The position numbers and the translations under genes were made by a program. Below the pieces are notes generated by a model, which saw only the letters and a list, made by a program, of their open reading frames with translations, was not told the DNA's origin and did no database searches. Shown here piece by piece: positions 31,508 to 43,500 of a DNA stretch of 64,000 nt. The DNA comes from Arachis hypogaea (taxonomy: Eukaryota > Streptophyta > Magnoliopsida > Fabales > Fabaceae): positions 76,718,024 to 76,782,023 of the forward strand of contig NC_092044.1 in the NCBI RefSeq assembly GCF_003086295.3. Reading direction: 5' to 3'. Positions within the stretch are counted from its first letter, which is position 1. Every line of letters begins with the position of its first letter.

Positions 31508-32107
31508 ATGGCATCATCAAGTTCCAAAAAGAGAAAGGGAAAAGAGCCTGTAGAGGACATTCCCTTCGACAATTGGAGATTTAAATCCGTGTTTAATGAG
31601 ATACAACTTGAGTGGATGAGACCTAAAGAAAATTACCCGAGATACCATTGCAACTTTTGGATGATGAGTGCCAAGAGATCAAAGAGAAGGTTGAAATAAG
31701 AAGATGGGAGCTCCTCACGAATCCAATCACAAGAATAAATGCAAATCTTATGAGGGAGTTCTATGCCAACACGGTGAGGAAGGATACAAGCAAGAATACC
31801 TCTTACAAGAGCTACGTAAGAGGTGTGGAAGTTGATTTTAGTCCTAAAGCTATCATGAAGGTTCTTGGGCTTAGACCAACACCTTTTGAAGAAGCAAGTT
31901 ATCATGCAAGAGTGAGTGGGAACCCTGATTATGAGCAAATTATCAATGACATCTATGTGATAGGGGATGACTGGATAAGGGATCCAAGAGAATGCCAAGG
32001 TTCATTAGAAGAGCAGACCTTATTCTAGAAGCTAAGGAATGGTTTGAAATTGTAAGGAGATCTATCCTCCCTAGTGCCAACAATTCTGAGGTCAATATCA
32101 AGAGAGC
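31508..32107 (+). pseudogene. ORF3 of E, 5' part
   Basis: The ATG at 31508 gives MASSSSKKRKGKEPVEDIPF. A frameshift near 31630 moves to the frame with EIKEKVEIRRWELLTNPITR, LMREFYANTV and KSYVRGVEVDFSPKAIMKVL. A second shift near 32000 leads to LEAKEWFEIVRRSILPSANN. This is the same ORF3 family as A and B. It is broken at 32107 by F; the AGAGC target copy belongs to this frame. Confidence 0.75.
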
Positions 32108-32719
32108 TGGTGCACAAAATTGTGATCATCAATAATAGCGCCAAGGACTTGGAGCTCTCAAACGTGAATCACACTTTGTCATAACTTCGCACAACTAACC
32201 AGCAAGTGCACTGGGTCGTCCAAGTAATACCTTACGTGAGTAAGGTCGATCCCACAGAGATTGTCGGCTTGAAGCAAGCTATGGTCACCTTGTAAATCTC
32301 AGTCAGGCGGATTCAAATGGGTTATGGAGTTTTCATAATTAAAAGATAAATAAAACATAAAATAAAGATAGAGATACTTATGTAATTCATTGGTGAAATT
32401 TCAGATAAGCGTATGAAGATGCTTCATCCCTCTTGAATCTCTGCTTTCCTACTGCCTTCATCCAATCCTTCATACTCCTTTCCATGGCAAGCTGTATGTT
32501 CGAGTTTCACCGGCGTCAATGGCTACCTCCTGTCCTCAATGAAAATGGTCCAAATGCGCTGTCACCACACTGCTAATCATCTGTAGGTTCTCGATCATGT
32601 TGGAATAGAATCCAGTGATTCTTTTGCGTCTATCACTACACCCAACACTCGTGAGTTTGAAGTTCGTCACAGTCATCCCATCTCAGATCCTACTCGGAAT
32701 ACCATAGACAAGGTTTAGA
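32108..32719 (-). repeat. 3' LTR remnant of F
   Basis: It matches 40212-40830 and then jumps at TTAGA (32715-32719) into tail sequence equivalent to 55031 on in G. The same TTAGA occurs on both sides of the deletion, pointing to a short-homology deletion of about 1 kb of LTR plus the PPT. Confidence 0.88.
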
Positions 32720-33436
32720 GGTGTCCAGAGCTCTTAAGCACACTCTTTTGCTTTGGATCACGACTTTAACCACTCAGTCTCAAGTTTTTCACTTGGACCT
32801 GCATGCCACAAGCACATGGTTAGGGACAGCTTGATTTAGCCGCTTAGGCCTGGATTTTATTTCCTTGGGCCCTCCTATCCATTAATGCTCAAAGCCTTGG
32901 ATCCTTTTTACCCTTGCCTTTTGGTTTAAAGGGCTATTGGCTTTTTCTGCTTGCTATTTCTTTTTCTTTCTCTTCTCTTTTTTTTTGCCATATTTATTAT
33001 TTTTTTTCCTTTTTGTTTAACTGCTTTTTCTTGCTTCAAGAATCAATTTCATGTTTTTTTCAGATTATCAATAATATTTCTCTTTGTTCATCATTCTTTC
33101 AAGAGCCAACAATTTTAACATTCATAAACAACAAGATAAAAAATATGCACTGTTCAAGCATTCACTCAGAAAACAAAAAGTATTGCCACCACATCAAAAT
33201 AATTAAACTAGTTTCAAGATAAAATTTGAAATCCAAGTAACTTTTGTTCTTTTTTAATTAAGCACATTTTTCATTTAAGAGAGGTGAAGGATTCATGGAG
33301 TTATTCACAGCTTTAAGACATAGACACTAGACACTAATGATCATGTAGTGAAGACACAAACATAGATAGAACATACAGCATAAAGACCGAAAACAGAAAA
33401 CTAAATAGACAAGGAGAATAAGGAATGAGTCCACCT
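32720..33436 (-). other. Conserved 3' tail of F
   Basis: It is the reverse complement of A's 8710-9420 with moderate divergence. The part 32725-32935 is best kept. Non-coding. Confidence 0.65.
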
Positions 33437-33767
33437 TAGTGTGGGTGGCGTCTTCCTCTTGAAAATCCTATGGAGTGCTTGAGCTGCTCAATGTCTCTTC
33501 CTTGCCTTTGTTGCTCCATCCTTAGTTGCTCCCAATGGTTTTGTGGAGGAAAATGTATCCCTTGAGGCATCTTAGGGAGTTCTTGATGAGGAACTTCCTT
33601 ATGCTCTTGTTGAGTGCCATGAATGGGCTCTCTAGTTTGGCGGTCAAATGCTCTATTACTGAGCTATGGACCCTTGAGATGAATCTCTCCATCTCCCATG
33701 ACTCAGAGGTGAAAGCAATTGCCTTCCCTTTCCTCTTTCTAGAGGTTTCTCCGGCCTTAGGTGCCAT
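33437..33767 (-). pseudogene. ORF3 of F with large central deletion
   Basis: The ATG at 33767 gives MAPKAGETSRKRKGKA and ESWEMERFISRVH, then passes directly into the C-terminal region equivalent to A's residues after about 285, with a frame change (A-like segment MPQGMHFPP is read in another frame near 33560). About 230 codons of the conserved core are missing. Inactive. Confidence 0.72.
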
Positions 33768-33803
33768 AATGGTTATGAAAAAACAAAAAGCAATGATTTT
33801 ACC

Positions 33804-33840
33804 ACACTAAACTTAAAATGTTTGCTCGTCCTCGAGCAAA
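33804..33840 (-). promoter_or_regulatory. Hairpin plus box before ORF3 (F)
   Basis: TTTGCTCG-TCCT-CGAGCAAA (33821-33840; either strand) and, in minus sense, AAGTTTAGTGT (33814 to 33804). The stem has C/G where other sites have T/A on both arms: a paired change. Confidence 0.65.
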
Positions 33841-34109
33841 ATAAGGAAGAAGGGAGTAGTAGAAGAAGAAAATTGGAGGAGATAGAGGTAGGTATGTGGT
33901 TCAGCCATGTGTGGGTGGGTTTGGGAGGGGAATGGTTTAAATTTGAAGGTAGGTGGTGTTTTGGGGAGAAGTGAATGAGATGATTGGTGAAGGGTATTTG
34001 GGGAAGAGTGTTGTAGAAAGGTGTGAAGAGAAGAGAGAGTAAGTTGAGGTTGGTGGGGATCCTGTAGGGTCCACAGATCCTGAAGGGCCAAGGAATTCTT
34101 CATCCCTAC

Positions 34110-34390
34110 TCCAATTGGGCGTTCACAACGCCTTAGAGTGCAATTGTGGCTTTTAAATGTCAGTTTGCTACCCTGTTCTTGCGTTTAAATGCCAGCTTTC
34201 CTTCCTGTTCTGGCGTCTAAATGCCAGCTTTCCTTCTTATTATGGTGTCTAAATGCCAGTTTGTTGCCTTGTTCTGGCATTTAAACGCCAGTCTGGTGCC
34301 TTATTCTGGCGTTTAAACACCCAGAAAGGTGCCAGATTGGACGTTTAAACGCCCATTATGCTACCCTTAAACGCTAGTAAGTCCTTCCTC
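34110..34390 (-). repeat. GGCGTT/AACGCC word array (F)
   Basis: Seven to eight words, many decayed to GGCGTCTAAATGCC or GGCATTTAAACGCC, spaced 35-45 bases. Same position relative to ORF3 as in A. Confidence 0.82.
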
Positions 34391-34500
34391 CAGGGTGTGC
34401 TATTTTCAATGATGTTCTTGATTTTTATAATTGTCTTTGTGACTTCATATGATCATCAACCTAAAAAAAACAAAATAACATAGATAGAATTAAAATAAAG

Positions 34501-34546
34501 TTGGGTTGCCTCCCAATAAGCGCTTCTTTAACGTCAATAGCTTGAC
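34501..34546 (-). promoter_or_regulatory. Post-ORF double hairpin (F)
   Basis: In minus sense: GTCAAGCTATTGAC, GTTAAAGAAGCGCTT, then TTGGG-AGGCAA-CCCAA (34516 to 34501). The GAC begins 30 bases after the TAA at 34566-34568, the same spacing as A. Confidence 0.7.
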
Positions 34547-34565
34547 AGTGAGCTCTCATGGAGTT

Positions 34566-35309
34566 TTACAGATGATCAGAGTATAGTTGAGATCTCTCAA
34601 TACCAAACTTAGAGTTTGGCTGTGGCCTCCCAACACCAAACTTAGGGTTTGAATGTGGGGGCTCTGTTTGACTCTGTATAGGGAGAAGCTCTTCATGCTT
34701 ACTTTCCATGGTTACAGATGGATAACCTTGAGTCTTTACTACAAGGCATTATTCATTCACATCAAGGATCAACTCTCCTCTGTCAACATCAATCACATCT
34801 CTTACTGTGGCTAGGAAGGGCCTTCTAAGGATGATTGACTCATCCTCATCTCTCCTAGTGTCTAGGATTATGAAATCAGCAGGGAAGTAAAGGCCTTCAA
34901 CCTTCACTAGCACGTCCTCTACTAGTCCATAAGCCTTTTTCATAGATTAATCTGCCATTTCCAATGAGAATTTGCAGCCTGTACCTCATAGATTCCCAGT
35001 TTCTCCATTACAGAGAGTGGCATCATGTTTATCCCTGACCCCAGGTCACACAGAGCTTTTTCAAAGGTCATGGTGCCTATGGTACATGGTATTAAGAATT
35101 TACCAGGATCCTATTTCTTTTGAGATAAATTTTGCTGAACCAATGTATCCAGTTCATTGGTGAGCAAGGGAGGCTTTTCCTCCCAAGTCTCATTACCAAA
35201 TAGCATGGCATTCAGCTTCATGATTGCTCCTAAATATTAGGAAACTTGCCCTTCAACAATGTCTTCATCCTCTTCAGAAGATGAATAGTCATCAGAGCTC
35301 ATGAATGGT
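34566..35309 (-). pseudogene. Protease-like domain and gag end of F
   Basis: From 35309 leftwards: end of gag, a TAG at 35111-35113 in the same codon position as A's TAA, then DPGKFLIP, the protease core (damaged near 35030), VKVEGLYFPADFIILDT, PFLATVRDVIDVDRGEL (34943-34749) and the repeat tail with two PNSKFG-type copies (34590-34650). Several stops and shifts. Confidence 0.75.
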
Positions 35310-35314
35310 AAAAG

Positions 35315-37338
35315 TGATGGTGTTTTTGTGGAAAAATAAATTTCCAACACATAAATCCAACCGGCAAGTGTACCGGGTCGCATCAAGTAGTAATAACTCA
35401 CAAAAGTGAGGTCGATCCCACAGGGATTGATGGATCAAGCAACTTTAGTGGGTGATTAGTTTAGTCAAGCTAACATTGAGTGAATTGTGTGAAGTGTAGC
35501 CAACAGAAAGTAAATGGCAGAAATCTTAAAGATGCAGAAAGTAAATTGGCAAGTAACTTAAAGAGCAAGAAATGTAAATTTCAAGAATCTTAAATGACAA
35601 GAAATGTAAATTGCATTAAATGTAAAGGGGAGTGGGTGCTGGAAATTAAAGGAAGCAGTAGATTAAGCAACTGAAAATTTAAATTGCAGGAAGAATAAAA
35701 GGATTTTGGGAGCTGGGATTCAAGAAATCAAACAAGAAATTGTAAATGAAAATCAAACAGAGAAGTAAAAGATGCAGTAACTTGCAACCGATCTCAAACA
35801 GAAAGCAGAATTGCTTGAAGAAGCAAACAGAAATTAAATTCAACTCAATTGGAAAATCAAAATGAAGATCTCAGGAAATCAAAGAGACTAGAAAACAAGT
35901 CTAGATCTCAACTCCTTCCTTGATCAAAGTAGAAAATAATCAGCAGAAGAGAAGTAAATCAAGCAGCAAGTGAAATGTAAATCCAATTCTCAATTATGCA
36001 GAAGAACAAAGCAGAGATGTTGCAGATGGAGAATGAAAACAGAATTCCTTCCAATCTCCACCCCCGATTCAAAACAGAAATGAAAACTCAAATAGAGAGC
36101 TATCTACTACTACTACTCCCTAATGGAGCAAGCCTCTCTAATGGAGCCCTCTTTTACAAAGATGGAAATGATGCCTTATATAGGCTTTACAAAATAAAAT
36201 GAAATTGAAATGAAAAACAAATTAAATGAAAATCCTAATTCTAGCTTGTTCTTGTGCCTTTGAGTGATGATGTGGGCTTTGCTTGCTTTGGATTTGAGGG
36301 AGAATGGGTCTTGGATGGCCTTGATTCAATTTGGTGAGGAATTGAATTAAATTGAATTTTGGTTGATTTTGGCCCATATGTTGCTCCCAGGAGGCTGCCC
36401 TGCCCTTGTGGAGGGCAGAGTAGGAAATGGTGCATGCGGCCCTCGTTGCGTGCGTGCTTGGTGCGTCAGGATGCTGGCTTGCCCTTGTGGAGGGCAGGGC
36501 AATGTTGTCATGGTGCGGCCTTGCCTTCCTACCCGTGCCAAATTGTGCGTGCAACAAGTCCCTGGCCGTGTCATGCGCTCATGCTTGTGTGCGCCAAGGA
36601 GTGTTCCCAAGTTCGAACCTTGGTGAAAGCACTTGAGGAGCAATTTTTCCTTGATTTTCCATGAAGGGAGCACGACATTGCCCTGCTCTCCAAGAGGGCA
36701 GAGCAGAAAAATGAGCGCTACTTTGCTTTGGGGTGAGGCTCCAGCTTCGAACCTTGGTGGAAGCACTTTGGTTTATTTTTGCTTATTTTTTGCCCTTAAA
36801 GATGCCTTTCACTCATGTCTCAATTGTATGCCAAATATGTATTGCTATATATCGTTGGAAAGCTCTGAATGTCAGCTTTTCAACGCAACTAGAAGCACAT
36901 CAATTGGACGTCTGTAGCTCAAGTTATAGCCCTTTGAAGGAGGCATGGTCATGCTGTGAGCGCCCAGATTTTACCTTAGCGAAAATTCTTGCTTCCAACC
37001 TCACTTTGCATCACGATTCTGCCCTGCCCTTGGCAAGAGCAGGGCAGTGTGTGCTGATTGCTTATTCTTTATTAATTTGGTCATGGGCCATGCTTTTAAA
37101 AGCGTGGCCTAAGCCTCCAAAGTGTGCTCCAACTTCAAAGTGTGCTCCAAAGCTCTTTTTTTCCTCTTTTTTTGTGCTTCTTTGCTTCTTTTTCTTCTTA
37201 TTTCCTACAAGAATTATAGAATTAAAAGATCAAGGAAATCTTCCAATTAAGCACAAAAGAATGCAATATTTAAGCACTAATCATCAATTTCTTGTATGAA
37301 AAAGCATAGAAAAATAGGTATATGATGACTTGTCATCA
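35315..37338 (-). mobile_element. Solo LTR H in F's gag
   Basis: In minus sense it begins TGATGACAAGTCATCA (palindromic) at 37338 and ends ACCATCA at 35315. TSD AAAAG is perfect (35310-35314 and 37339-37343); removing H and one TSD copy brings F's gag frame together. The U5 hairpin CTCAC-TTTT-GTGAG is at 35397-35410 and the shared U3 block near 36825-36900. It carries its own palindromic word, CTGCCCT...AGGGCAG (36398-36500, 36680-36705, 37021-37050). About 2.02 kb, no internal sequence. Confidence 0.93.
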
Positions 37339-37343
37339 AAAAG

Positions 37344-38896
37344 AAGGTCCAAGGGAATCTCTATGGTCTCTGTATGAGCCTCAGATTCCTTTGGTTCCTC
37401 ATTAGGGGATTCCGTATTGACCATTGGACGTCCCCTGAGGTCTTCCTCATTGGGATTCACGTCCTCCTCCTCCTCTAAGGTTTTGGCCATGTTGATTATA
37501 TCAATGGCCTTGGACTCTCCTTTTGGATTCTCTTCTGTATTGCTTGGGAGAGTGCTAGGAGGAGTTTCAGTAACCTTTTTACTCAACTGGCCCACTTGTG
37601 CCTCCAAATTTCTAATGGAGGATCTTATTTCAGTCATGAAACTAAGAGTGGCCTTAGATAGATCAGAGACTATGTTTGCTAAGCTAAAAGGATTCTGCTC
37701 AGAATGCTCTGTCTGTTGCTGAGATGATGATGGGAAAGGTTTACTATTGCTAAACCTGTTTCTTCTACCATTGTTATTATTGAAGCCTTGCTTCTGTTGA
37801 TCCTTCCATAAAAAATTTGGATGATTTTTCCATGAAGGATTATAGGTGTTGCCAAAGGCTTCACCCATGTAATTCACCTCTGTCGTTGCAGGGTTCTCAG
37901 GATCATAAGCTTCTTCTTCAGAAGATGCTTCTTTAGTACTATTGGATGCATTTTGCAATCCATTCAGACTCTGAGAGATCATATTGACTTGTTGGGTCAA
38001 TATTTTGTTCTAAGCCAGTATGGCATTCAAAGAATCAATTTGAAGAACTCTTCTCTTTTGAGGCATCCCATTACTCACAGGATTCCTCTCAGAGGTATAC
38101 ATGAACTGGTTATTTGCAACCAATTCAATAAGTTTCTGAGCTTCTGCAGGCATTTTCTTTAGGTGAATGGATCCACCTGCAGAGTAGTCCAATGATATTT
38201 TTGACAACTCAGATAGACCATCATAGAATATACATATGATGCTCCCTTCTGGAAGTATGTCAGTAGGACACCTTTTGATCAGTTACTTATATCTTTCCCA
38301 AGCTTCATAGAGGGATTCACCTTCCTTCTATCTGAAGGTTTGGATTTCCACTCTAAGCTTGCTCATCTTTTGAGGTGGAAAGAATTTGGCCAAGAAAGCA
38401 CTGATCAGCTTATCCCAGGAGTTCAGGCTTTCCTTAGGTTATGAATCCAACCATGTTCTAGCTTTGTCTCTTACAGCAAAAGGGAAAAGCATAAGCTTGT
38501 AGACTTCAGGATCAACTCCATTGGTCTTAACAGTATCACAGATCTATAAGAACTCAGTTAAGAACTGATAAGGGTATTTTGATCATGAAACTTGCACTTT
38601 TTTTGTAGTAGGGCAACTAATTGAGGCTTTAGCTCAAAATTGGTTGCTCCTATGGTAGGGATTGAGATGCTTCTTCCATAGAAGTTGGAAGTTGGTGTAG
38701 TAAAATCACCAAGCATCTTCCTTGCATTATTATTTGGTTCGGCCATAATTGTTTCTTTTGCTGCTTCCTTTTTGCAAATTTCAGTGAGGTCCTCTTCAGA
38801 GTTTTGTGCTTTAGCTGCTCTTAGCTTCCTCTTCAGAGTCCTTTCAGGTTCAGGATCAGCTTCAACAAGTATGCCTTTATCTTTGTTCCTGCTCAT
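37344..38896 (-). pseudogene. gag of element F
   Basis: The ATG at 38896 gives MSRNKDKGILVEADPEPERT, as in A. The core is damaged between 38250 and 38560 but RARTWL-, FFPPQK- and YKQ-like segments can be followed in shifting frames. 38207-38010 has SAGGSIHLKKMPAEAQKLIE, and 38000-37344 runs to IPLDLL, where H interrupts it. At least three stops or shifts. Confidence 0.8.
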
Positions 38897-38900
38897 ATGA

Positions 38901-40187
38901 AAGAGAAGAAAACAAAGAATATATGGAATTCTCTATGTCACAGTATAGAGATTCCTTGAAGTGTCAGAGGAAAATAAGAATAGAAGAAGGAGATAGGTAA
39001 GAAAGAATTCGAACACTCAAAGAGAGATGGAGTTCGAATTGACAATGGAGGAGGAATCTTTATTGTTTAAAAAGATGAGAGAGAGGAAGAATTTTCGAAA
39101 ATTTTCATTAAAATTCAAAACAATTAGTTAAAAAAATTAAAAAAAAGTTAATGTTTTTCGAAAATTAAAAGTGAAAAAGTGGGTAGGTGATTTTGAAAAG
39201 GATGAGAAATAAATTTGAAAAGATAAGAAGTTAGAAAAAAGATTTTTGAAATTGATTTTGAAAAAGATATGATTTGAAAAAGATATATTTGAAAAGATAT
39301 GATTGAAAATATTTGATTTGAAAAAGATTTAATTTTGAAAAATTATGAATATTTGAAAAAGATTTGATTTGAAAACAAAATTCCTCCCCTAGTGTCATCC
39401 TAGCGTTAAACGCCTAGGAGCTGCATGTTTTGCGCGTTTAACGCCCAATTGCTGCATGGTTTGGGTGTTTAAATGCCCAGCCAGGTACCCTAGCTGGCGT
39501 TTAAACGCCAGTTTTCCTTCTTCACTTGGCATTTTGAACGCCCAACTTTTTCTCTGTAATTCCTCTGCTTTATGTTCTTGGGTCTTCATTTTGCTAAATT
39601 CTTTATTCAAGAAGATATGTTTTCAATTTTTGAAAAACAACAAAATGAGTCAAAACATATAATTCTTGGATCAAAACACAAGATATATGCAAGAACATTA
39701 TGAACGTCAAGATGAACACCAAGAATAATCTTGAAGATCAAGATGAACATCAAGACTCAGTTTTCTTAATGAAAGAAAACATGGAGGACACCAAACTTAG
39801 AGCTTTCTCATGTTTGGGCCATATGAATGCAAGAATGCATATGTAGAACATCATGCAGTGCAAACCAATAAATCATGAATATCAAACAAGGCAATTCATC
39901 AAGAATAACTTGAAGATCGTCAAGAACACAATGCATGTGTTTCGAAAATTGCAAGACAATTAAAATCATGCAATTGACACCAAACTTAAAATTTGGCCAT
40001 AGATTCAAACAAGAACCATGAAATATTTTTGAGTTTTTATGATTTTATGAATTTTTTTTTTGAATTTTTCAAAAATAATTTTGGAAAAACGAAAAAGAAG
40101 AAAAATTTTGAAAACTTTTTGAAAATAAAATAAAAATTACCTAATCTAAGCAACAAGATGAACCGTCCGTTGTCCAAACTCGAACAA
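38901..40187 (-). other. Leader of F with a small word array
   Basis: The AT-rich leader is equivalent to A's 2759-4304, with TTTTCGAAAA palindromes (39083, 39155, 39938). At 39394-39545 it holds about five GGCGTT/AACGCC words, which A's leader lacks. AAGTTTGGTGT-like boxes occur at 39790 and 39980. No gene. Confidence 0.65.
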
Positions 40188-40205
40188 TCCCCGGCAACGG
40201 TGCCA
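40188..40205 (-). other. Primer binding site of F
   Basis: The reverse complement reads TGGCACCGTTGCCGGGGA, one change from the tRNA-Asp site. Confidence 0.88.
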
Positions 40206-40211
40206 AAAACT

Positions 40212-41854
40212 TGGTGCACGAAATTGTGATCATCAACAATGGTGCCAAAGACTTGGAGCTCTCAAATGTGAATCACACTTTGTCACAACTTCGCACAACT
40301 AACCAGCAAGTGCACTGGGTCGTCCAAGTAATACCTTACGTGAGTAAGGGTCGATCCCACGGAGATTGTCGGCTTGAAGCAAGCTATGGTCACCTTGTAA
40401 ATCTCAGTCAGGCGGATTCAAATGGGTTATGGAGTTTTTAAAATTAAAAGTTAAATAAAACATAAAGTAAAGATAGAGATACGTTTGTAATTCATTGGTG
40501 AAATTTTAGATAAGCATATGAAGATGCTTCATCCCTCTTGAATCTCTGCTTTCCTACTGCCTTCATCCAATCCTTCATACTCCTTTCCATGGTAAGCTGT
40601 ATGTTCGGGTTTCACCGGCGTCAATGGCTACCTCCCGTCCTCAGTAAAAATGGTCCGAATGCACTGTCACCGCATGGCTAATCATCTGTAGGTTCTCGAT
40701 CATGTTGGAATAGAATCCAGTGATTCTTTTGCGTCTGTCACTACGTCCAACACTCGCGAGTTTGAAGCTCGTCACAGTCATCCCATCTCAGATCCTACTC
40801 AGAATACCACAGACAAGGTTTAGACTTTTCGGATCTTAGGAATGGCCGCCAATAATTCTAGCTTATACCACGAAGACTCCGATCTTGCGGAATGGAGGCT
40901 ATGACATACACGCTCAATCTTAAGTAGAACGGAGGTGGTTGTCAGTCACGCGTTCATAGGTGAGAATGATGATGAGTGTCACGGATCATCACATTCATCA
41001 GGTTGAAGTGCGAGTGAATATCTTAGAACAAGAATAAGCATGAATTGAATAGAAGAACAATTGTACTTTGCATTAATACTTGAGGAACAGCAGAGCTCCA
41101 CACCTTAATCTATGGTGTGTAGAAACTCCACCGTTGAAAATACATAAGAACAAGGTCTAGGCATGGCCGTGAGCCCAGCCCCTAAAATGTGATCAAGAGA
41201 TCAAAAGATGATCAAAAGATGAAAATACAATAGTGAAAGGTCATATTTATAATGAAACTAGCTACTAGGGTTTACAGAAATAGGTGAATGATGCAGAAAT
41301 CCACTTCCGGGCCCACTTGGTGTGTCCTTGGGCTGAGCATTGAGCTTTACACGTGTAGAGACTTTTCTTGGAGTTAAACGCCAGCTTTGGTGCCAGTTTG
41401 GGCGTTTAACTCCAACTTTTATGCCAGTTTTGGCGTTTTGACTTCAGTATAGGGCTGAGAAGGGGCGTTTGAATGCCAGTTTGCGTCATCCAAACTCGAG
41501 CAATGGATGGACTATTATATATTGATGGAAAGCTCTGGATGTGTACATTCCAAGGCAATTGAGAGCAAGCCATTTGGAGTTCTGTAGCTCCAGAAAATCC
41601 ACTTCAAGTGCAGGGAGGTCAGAATCCAACAGCATCAGCAGTCCTTTGTCAGCCTCTGAATCAGATTTTTGCTCAGGTCCCTCAATTTCAGCCAGAAAAT
41701 ACCTGAAATCACAGAAAAATACACAAACTCATAGTAAAGTCTAGAAATATGAATTTTGCATAAAAACTAATAAAAACATCCCAAAAAGTAGCTAGATCCT
41801 ACTAAAAACTGCCTAAAAACAATGCTAAAAAGCGTATAAATTATCCGCTCATCA
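40212..41854 (-). repeat. 5' LTR of element F
   Basis: In minus sense it starts TGATGAGCGGATAATTTATA at 41854 and ends CGTGCACCA at 40212. It has the U5 hairpin near 40334-40349, the U3 hairpin region near 41520-41560 with ATATATAATAG, and GGCGTT words at 41365-41490. Confidence 0.92.
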
Positions 41855-41859
41855 AGAGC

Positions 41860-43015
41860 CACCACGTGCACAGGTCCCTGCATGTGATTGCGTTAATGAA
41901 ACATGTGCTACGCAAATTTGGAGGCCTATTGGCCTATTTTAGAAGGATTGAAGGCTGAATTTGAATGCTATATGAAGGGGAATTCAACACATTTGAAGGC
42001 ATTAGGACTTAGATTTGATTTTCCATAGTTTCATATAGTATTAGGAGTAGGAGTAGGAGTAGTATAGCATTGCTCTCTTAGGGTTTTATTTCCATCTTTA
42101 TTGTAGCATTTTATAGCAAGCTTTGATCTTTGATTTTGTTTCTCTAATTGTAAGTACTCTCAATTTCCTTTTTAATTAAAGAACTTTTAATTTCATTTCC
42201 CTTTGGTTCAAGATACTTTGTTCATATTTACAATTTTAAGTTTCTTGAAGTTTTGATTGATGAATTTAATGCTTTATGCTCTCTTTATGTTTGATGGCTT
42301 GTTTATATTTGATTTTGTGAATGGTTGGTTATAGTTTTCCATTTTTCCTTACAATTTTCCATGTTTTACTTTTATGCACACAAGGTGTTTGTGAAAATGG
42401 CACTTGGTAGTTTTGAGTAGATTTTCACACCTTGGCTTGGGATTTGAGTTCCTAGGATACTAGAGTCATAATGTCCGACATTTAGTGGTAATTCTTGGGT
42501 AGTTAGTTTACACTTGTTTCCATTGACGCTAGCTTTTTATCAACTAGTTTGGTAAGTTAGCTAGGACTTATGGATTAAGGTCAATTATGCTTGCTTGACT
42601 TACTCCTCGATATTAGGGGTTAACTAGGCGAGATTGACTCATCATAATTAACATAGTGGTTATGACAATGATAGGATTCCTTAGATCCTCTTATCCCCAA
42701 GTCAAGGCTCTTTTTATGCTTATCTTTGCATTTTCACTAGTTTTGATCTTACCTCCTTTTACTTGCATTAATTCACAATTTTGCTCATTCCTTAGTTCTT
42801 TTATTTCTTAGTTCCTTTAATCTTTAGTCCTTTGATTTTTCCCAAAACCCCTTTTTGTCCTATCAACTGAAAGCGTATAACACTTTAATTACATTTCTAG
42901 GGAGACGACTCGAGGTATGAATACTCTCAATTTATATTTAATTTGAATTTTAACATTTGATTGATAATCATTGGTTGGGTTTGGACTATACTTGCAACAG
43001 AGAAATCATTTTGGT
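41860..43015 (+). repeat. Unassigned LTR piece in E ORF3
   Basis: The 3' half resembles the end of C-type LTRs (AGACGACTCGAGGTATGAATAC; GGACTATACTTGCAAC) and the 5' half contains LTR-like AT-rich sequence. E's ORF3 lies on both sides. No exact ends or TSD could be fixed, so it may be a truncated solo LTR. No coding content. Confidence 0.5.
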
Positions 43016-43500
43016 CATTGTCAGTGGTATTTGAGGATGTGGACCTAGATTAGTTAACCGTGGGCAAGTCACTCCCCAAAGAATGTCATATGTCACGACT
43101 GCCCAAAGTCAGAGAAGGCCTCAAAGGAAGAGAAGAGTGGAACAACAAGAAGAGGAACATCAAGAAGGAGGACAATAAGAGAAAGAACAAGCCCCAACCA
43201 CCTTGGACATGATTCAAATGCAAGAAGCCATTGATGGTCTATCAAGGCAGTTTTTGCAAAGCCAAGAATAACAAAGGCACTTCCAATTCGAGCTCACAAA
43301 TCAACAAAAGGAGTTGCATATGAAATAATTAATAGAACAACACAAGGAGCATTACTCCCAACTCTCTCAATACATCCATCAAGTGACAGAAAGGCAAATT
43401 CATCTAGAGAAGCAAATGCAAGAGCTTACCCAATGCCAGATTGACAACATTAGAGCCGTTCAATGAATTCAACATTATTTATGAAGGAAAACATATAAAT
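43016..43500 (+). pseudogene. ORF3 of E, C-terminal coiled-coil part
   Basis: The frame reads QRRPQRKRRVEQQEEEHQEG, MIQMQEAIDGLSRQFLQSQE, HYSQLSQYIHQVTERQIHLE and MQELTQCQIDNIRAVQ. It is Gln/Glu-rich with heptad-like spacing, like B's ORF3 tail. In-frame stops follow CAA-like contexts (about 43168, 43268, 43328, 43466). It joins 31508-32107 as one former gene. Confidence 0.6.

Larger units (their letters stand above)
32108..41854 (-). mobile_element. Element F: pol-less FIDEL-like element in E ORF3
   Basis: It is flanked by perfect AGAGC duplications (32103-32107 and 41855-41859). From the right: 5' LTR, primer site, leader, gag with solo LTR H inside, protease, hairpin, palindrome array, ORF3 with a central deletion, tail and a 3' LTR cut to 612 bases. 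There is no RT or integrase. Gene content and protein starts match A. Confidence 0.93.

Noticed and set aside
36222..37299. Several overlapping ORFs in solo LTR H
   Set aside because: They overlap on both strands within an LTR with exact TSDs; no domain is recognisable.
41860..43015. Complete solo LTR in E's ORF3
   Set aside because: LTR-like, but no exact TG...CA ends with matching flanks could be found, so only an LTR piece is reported.
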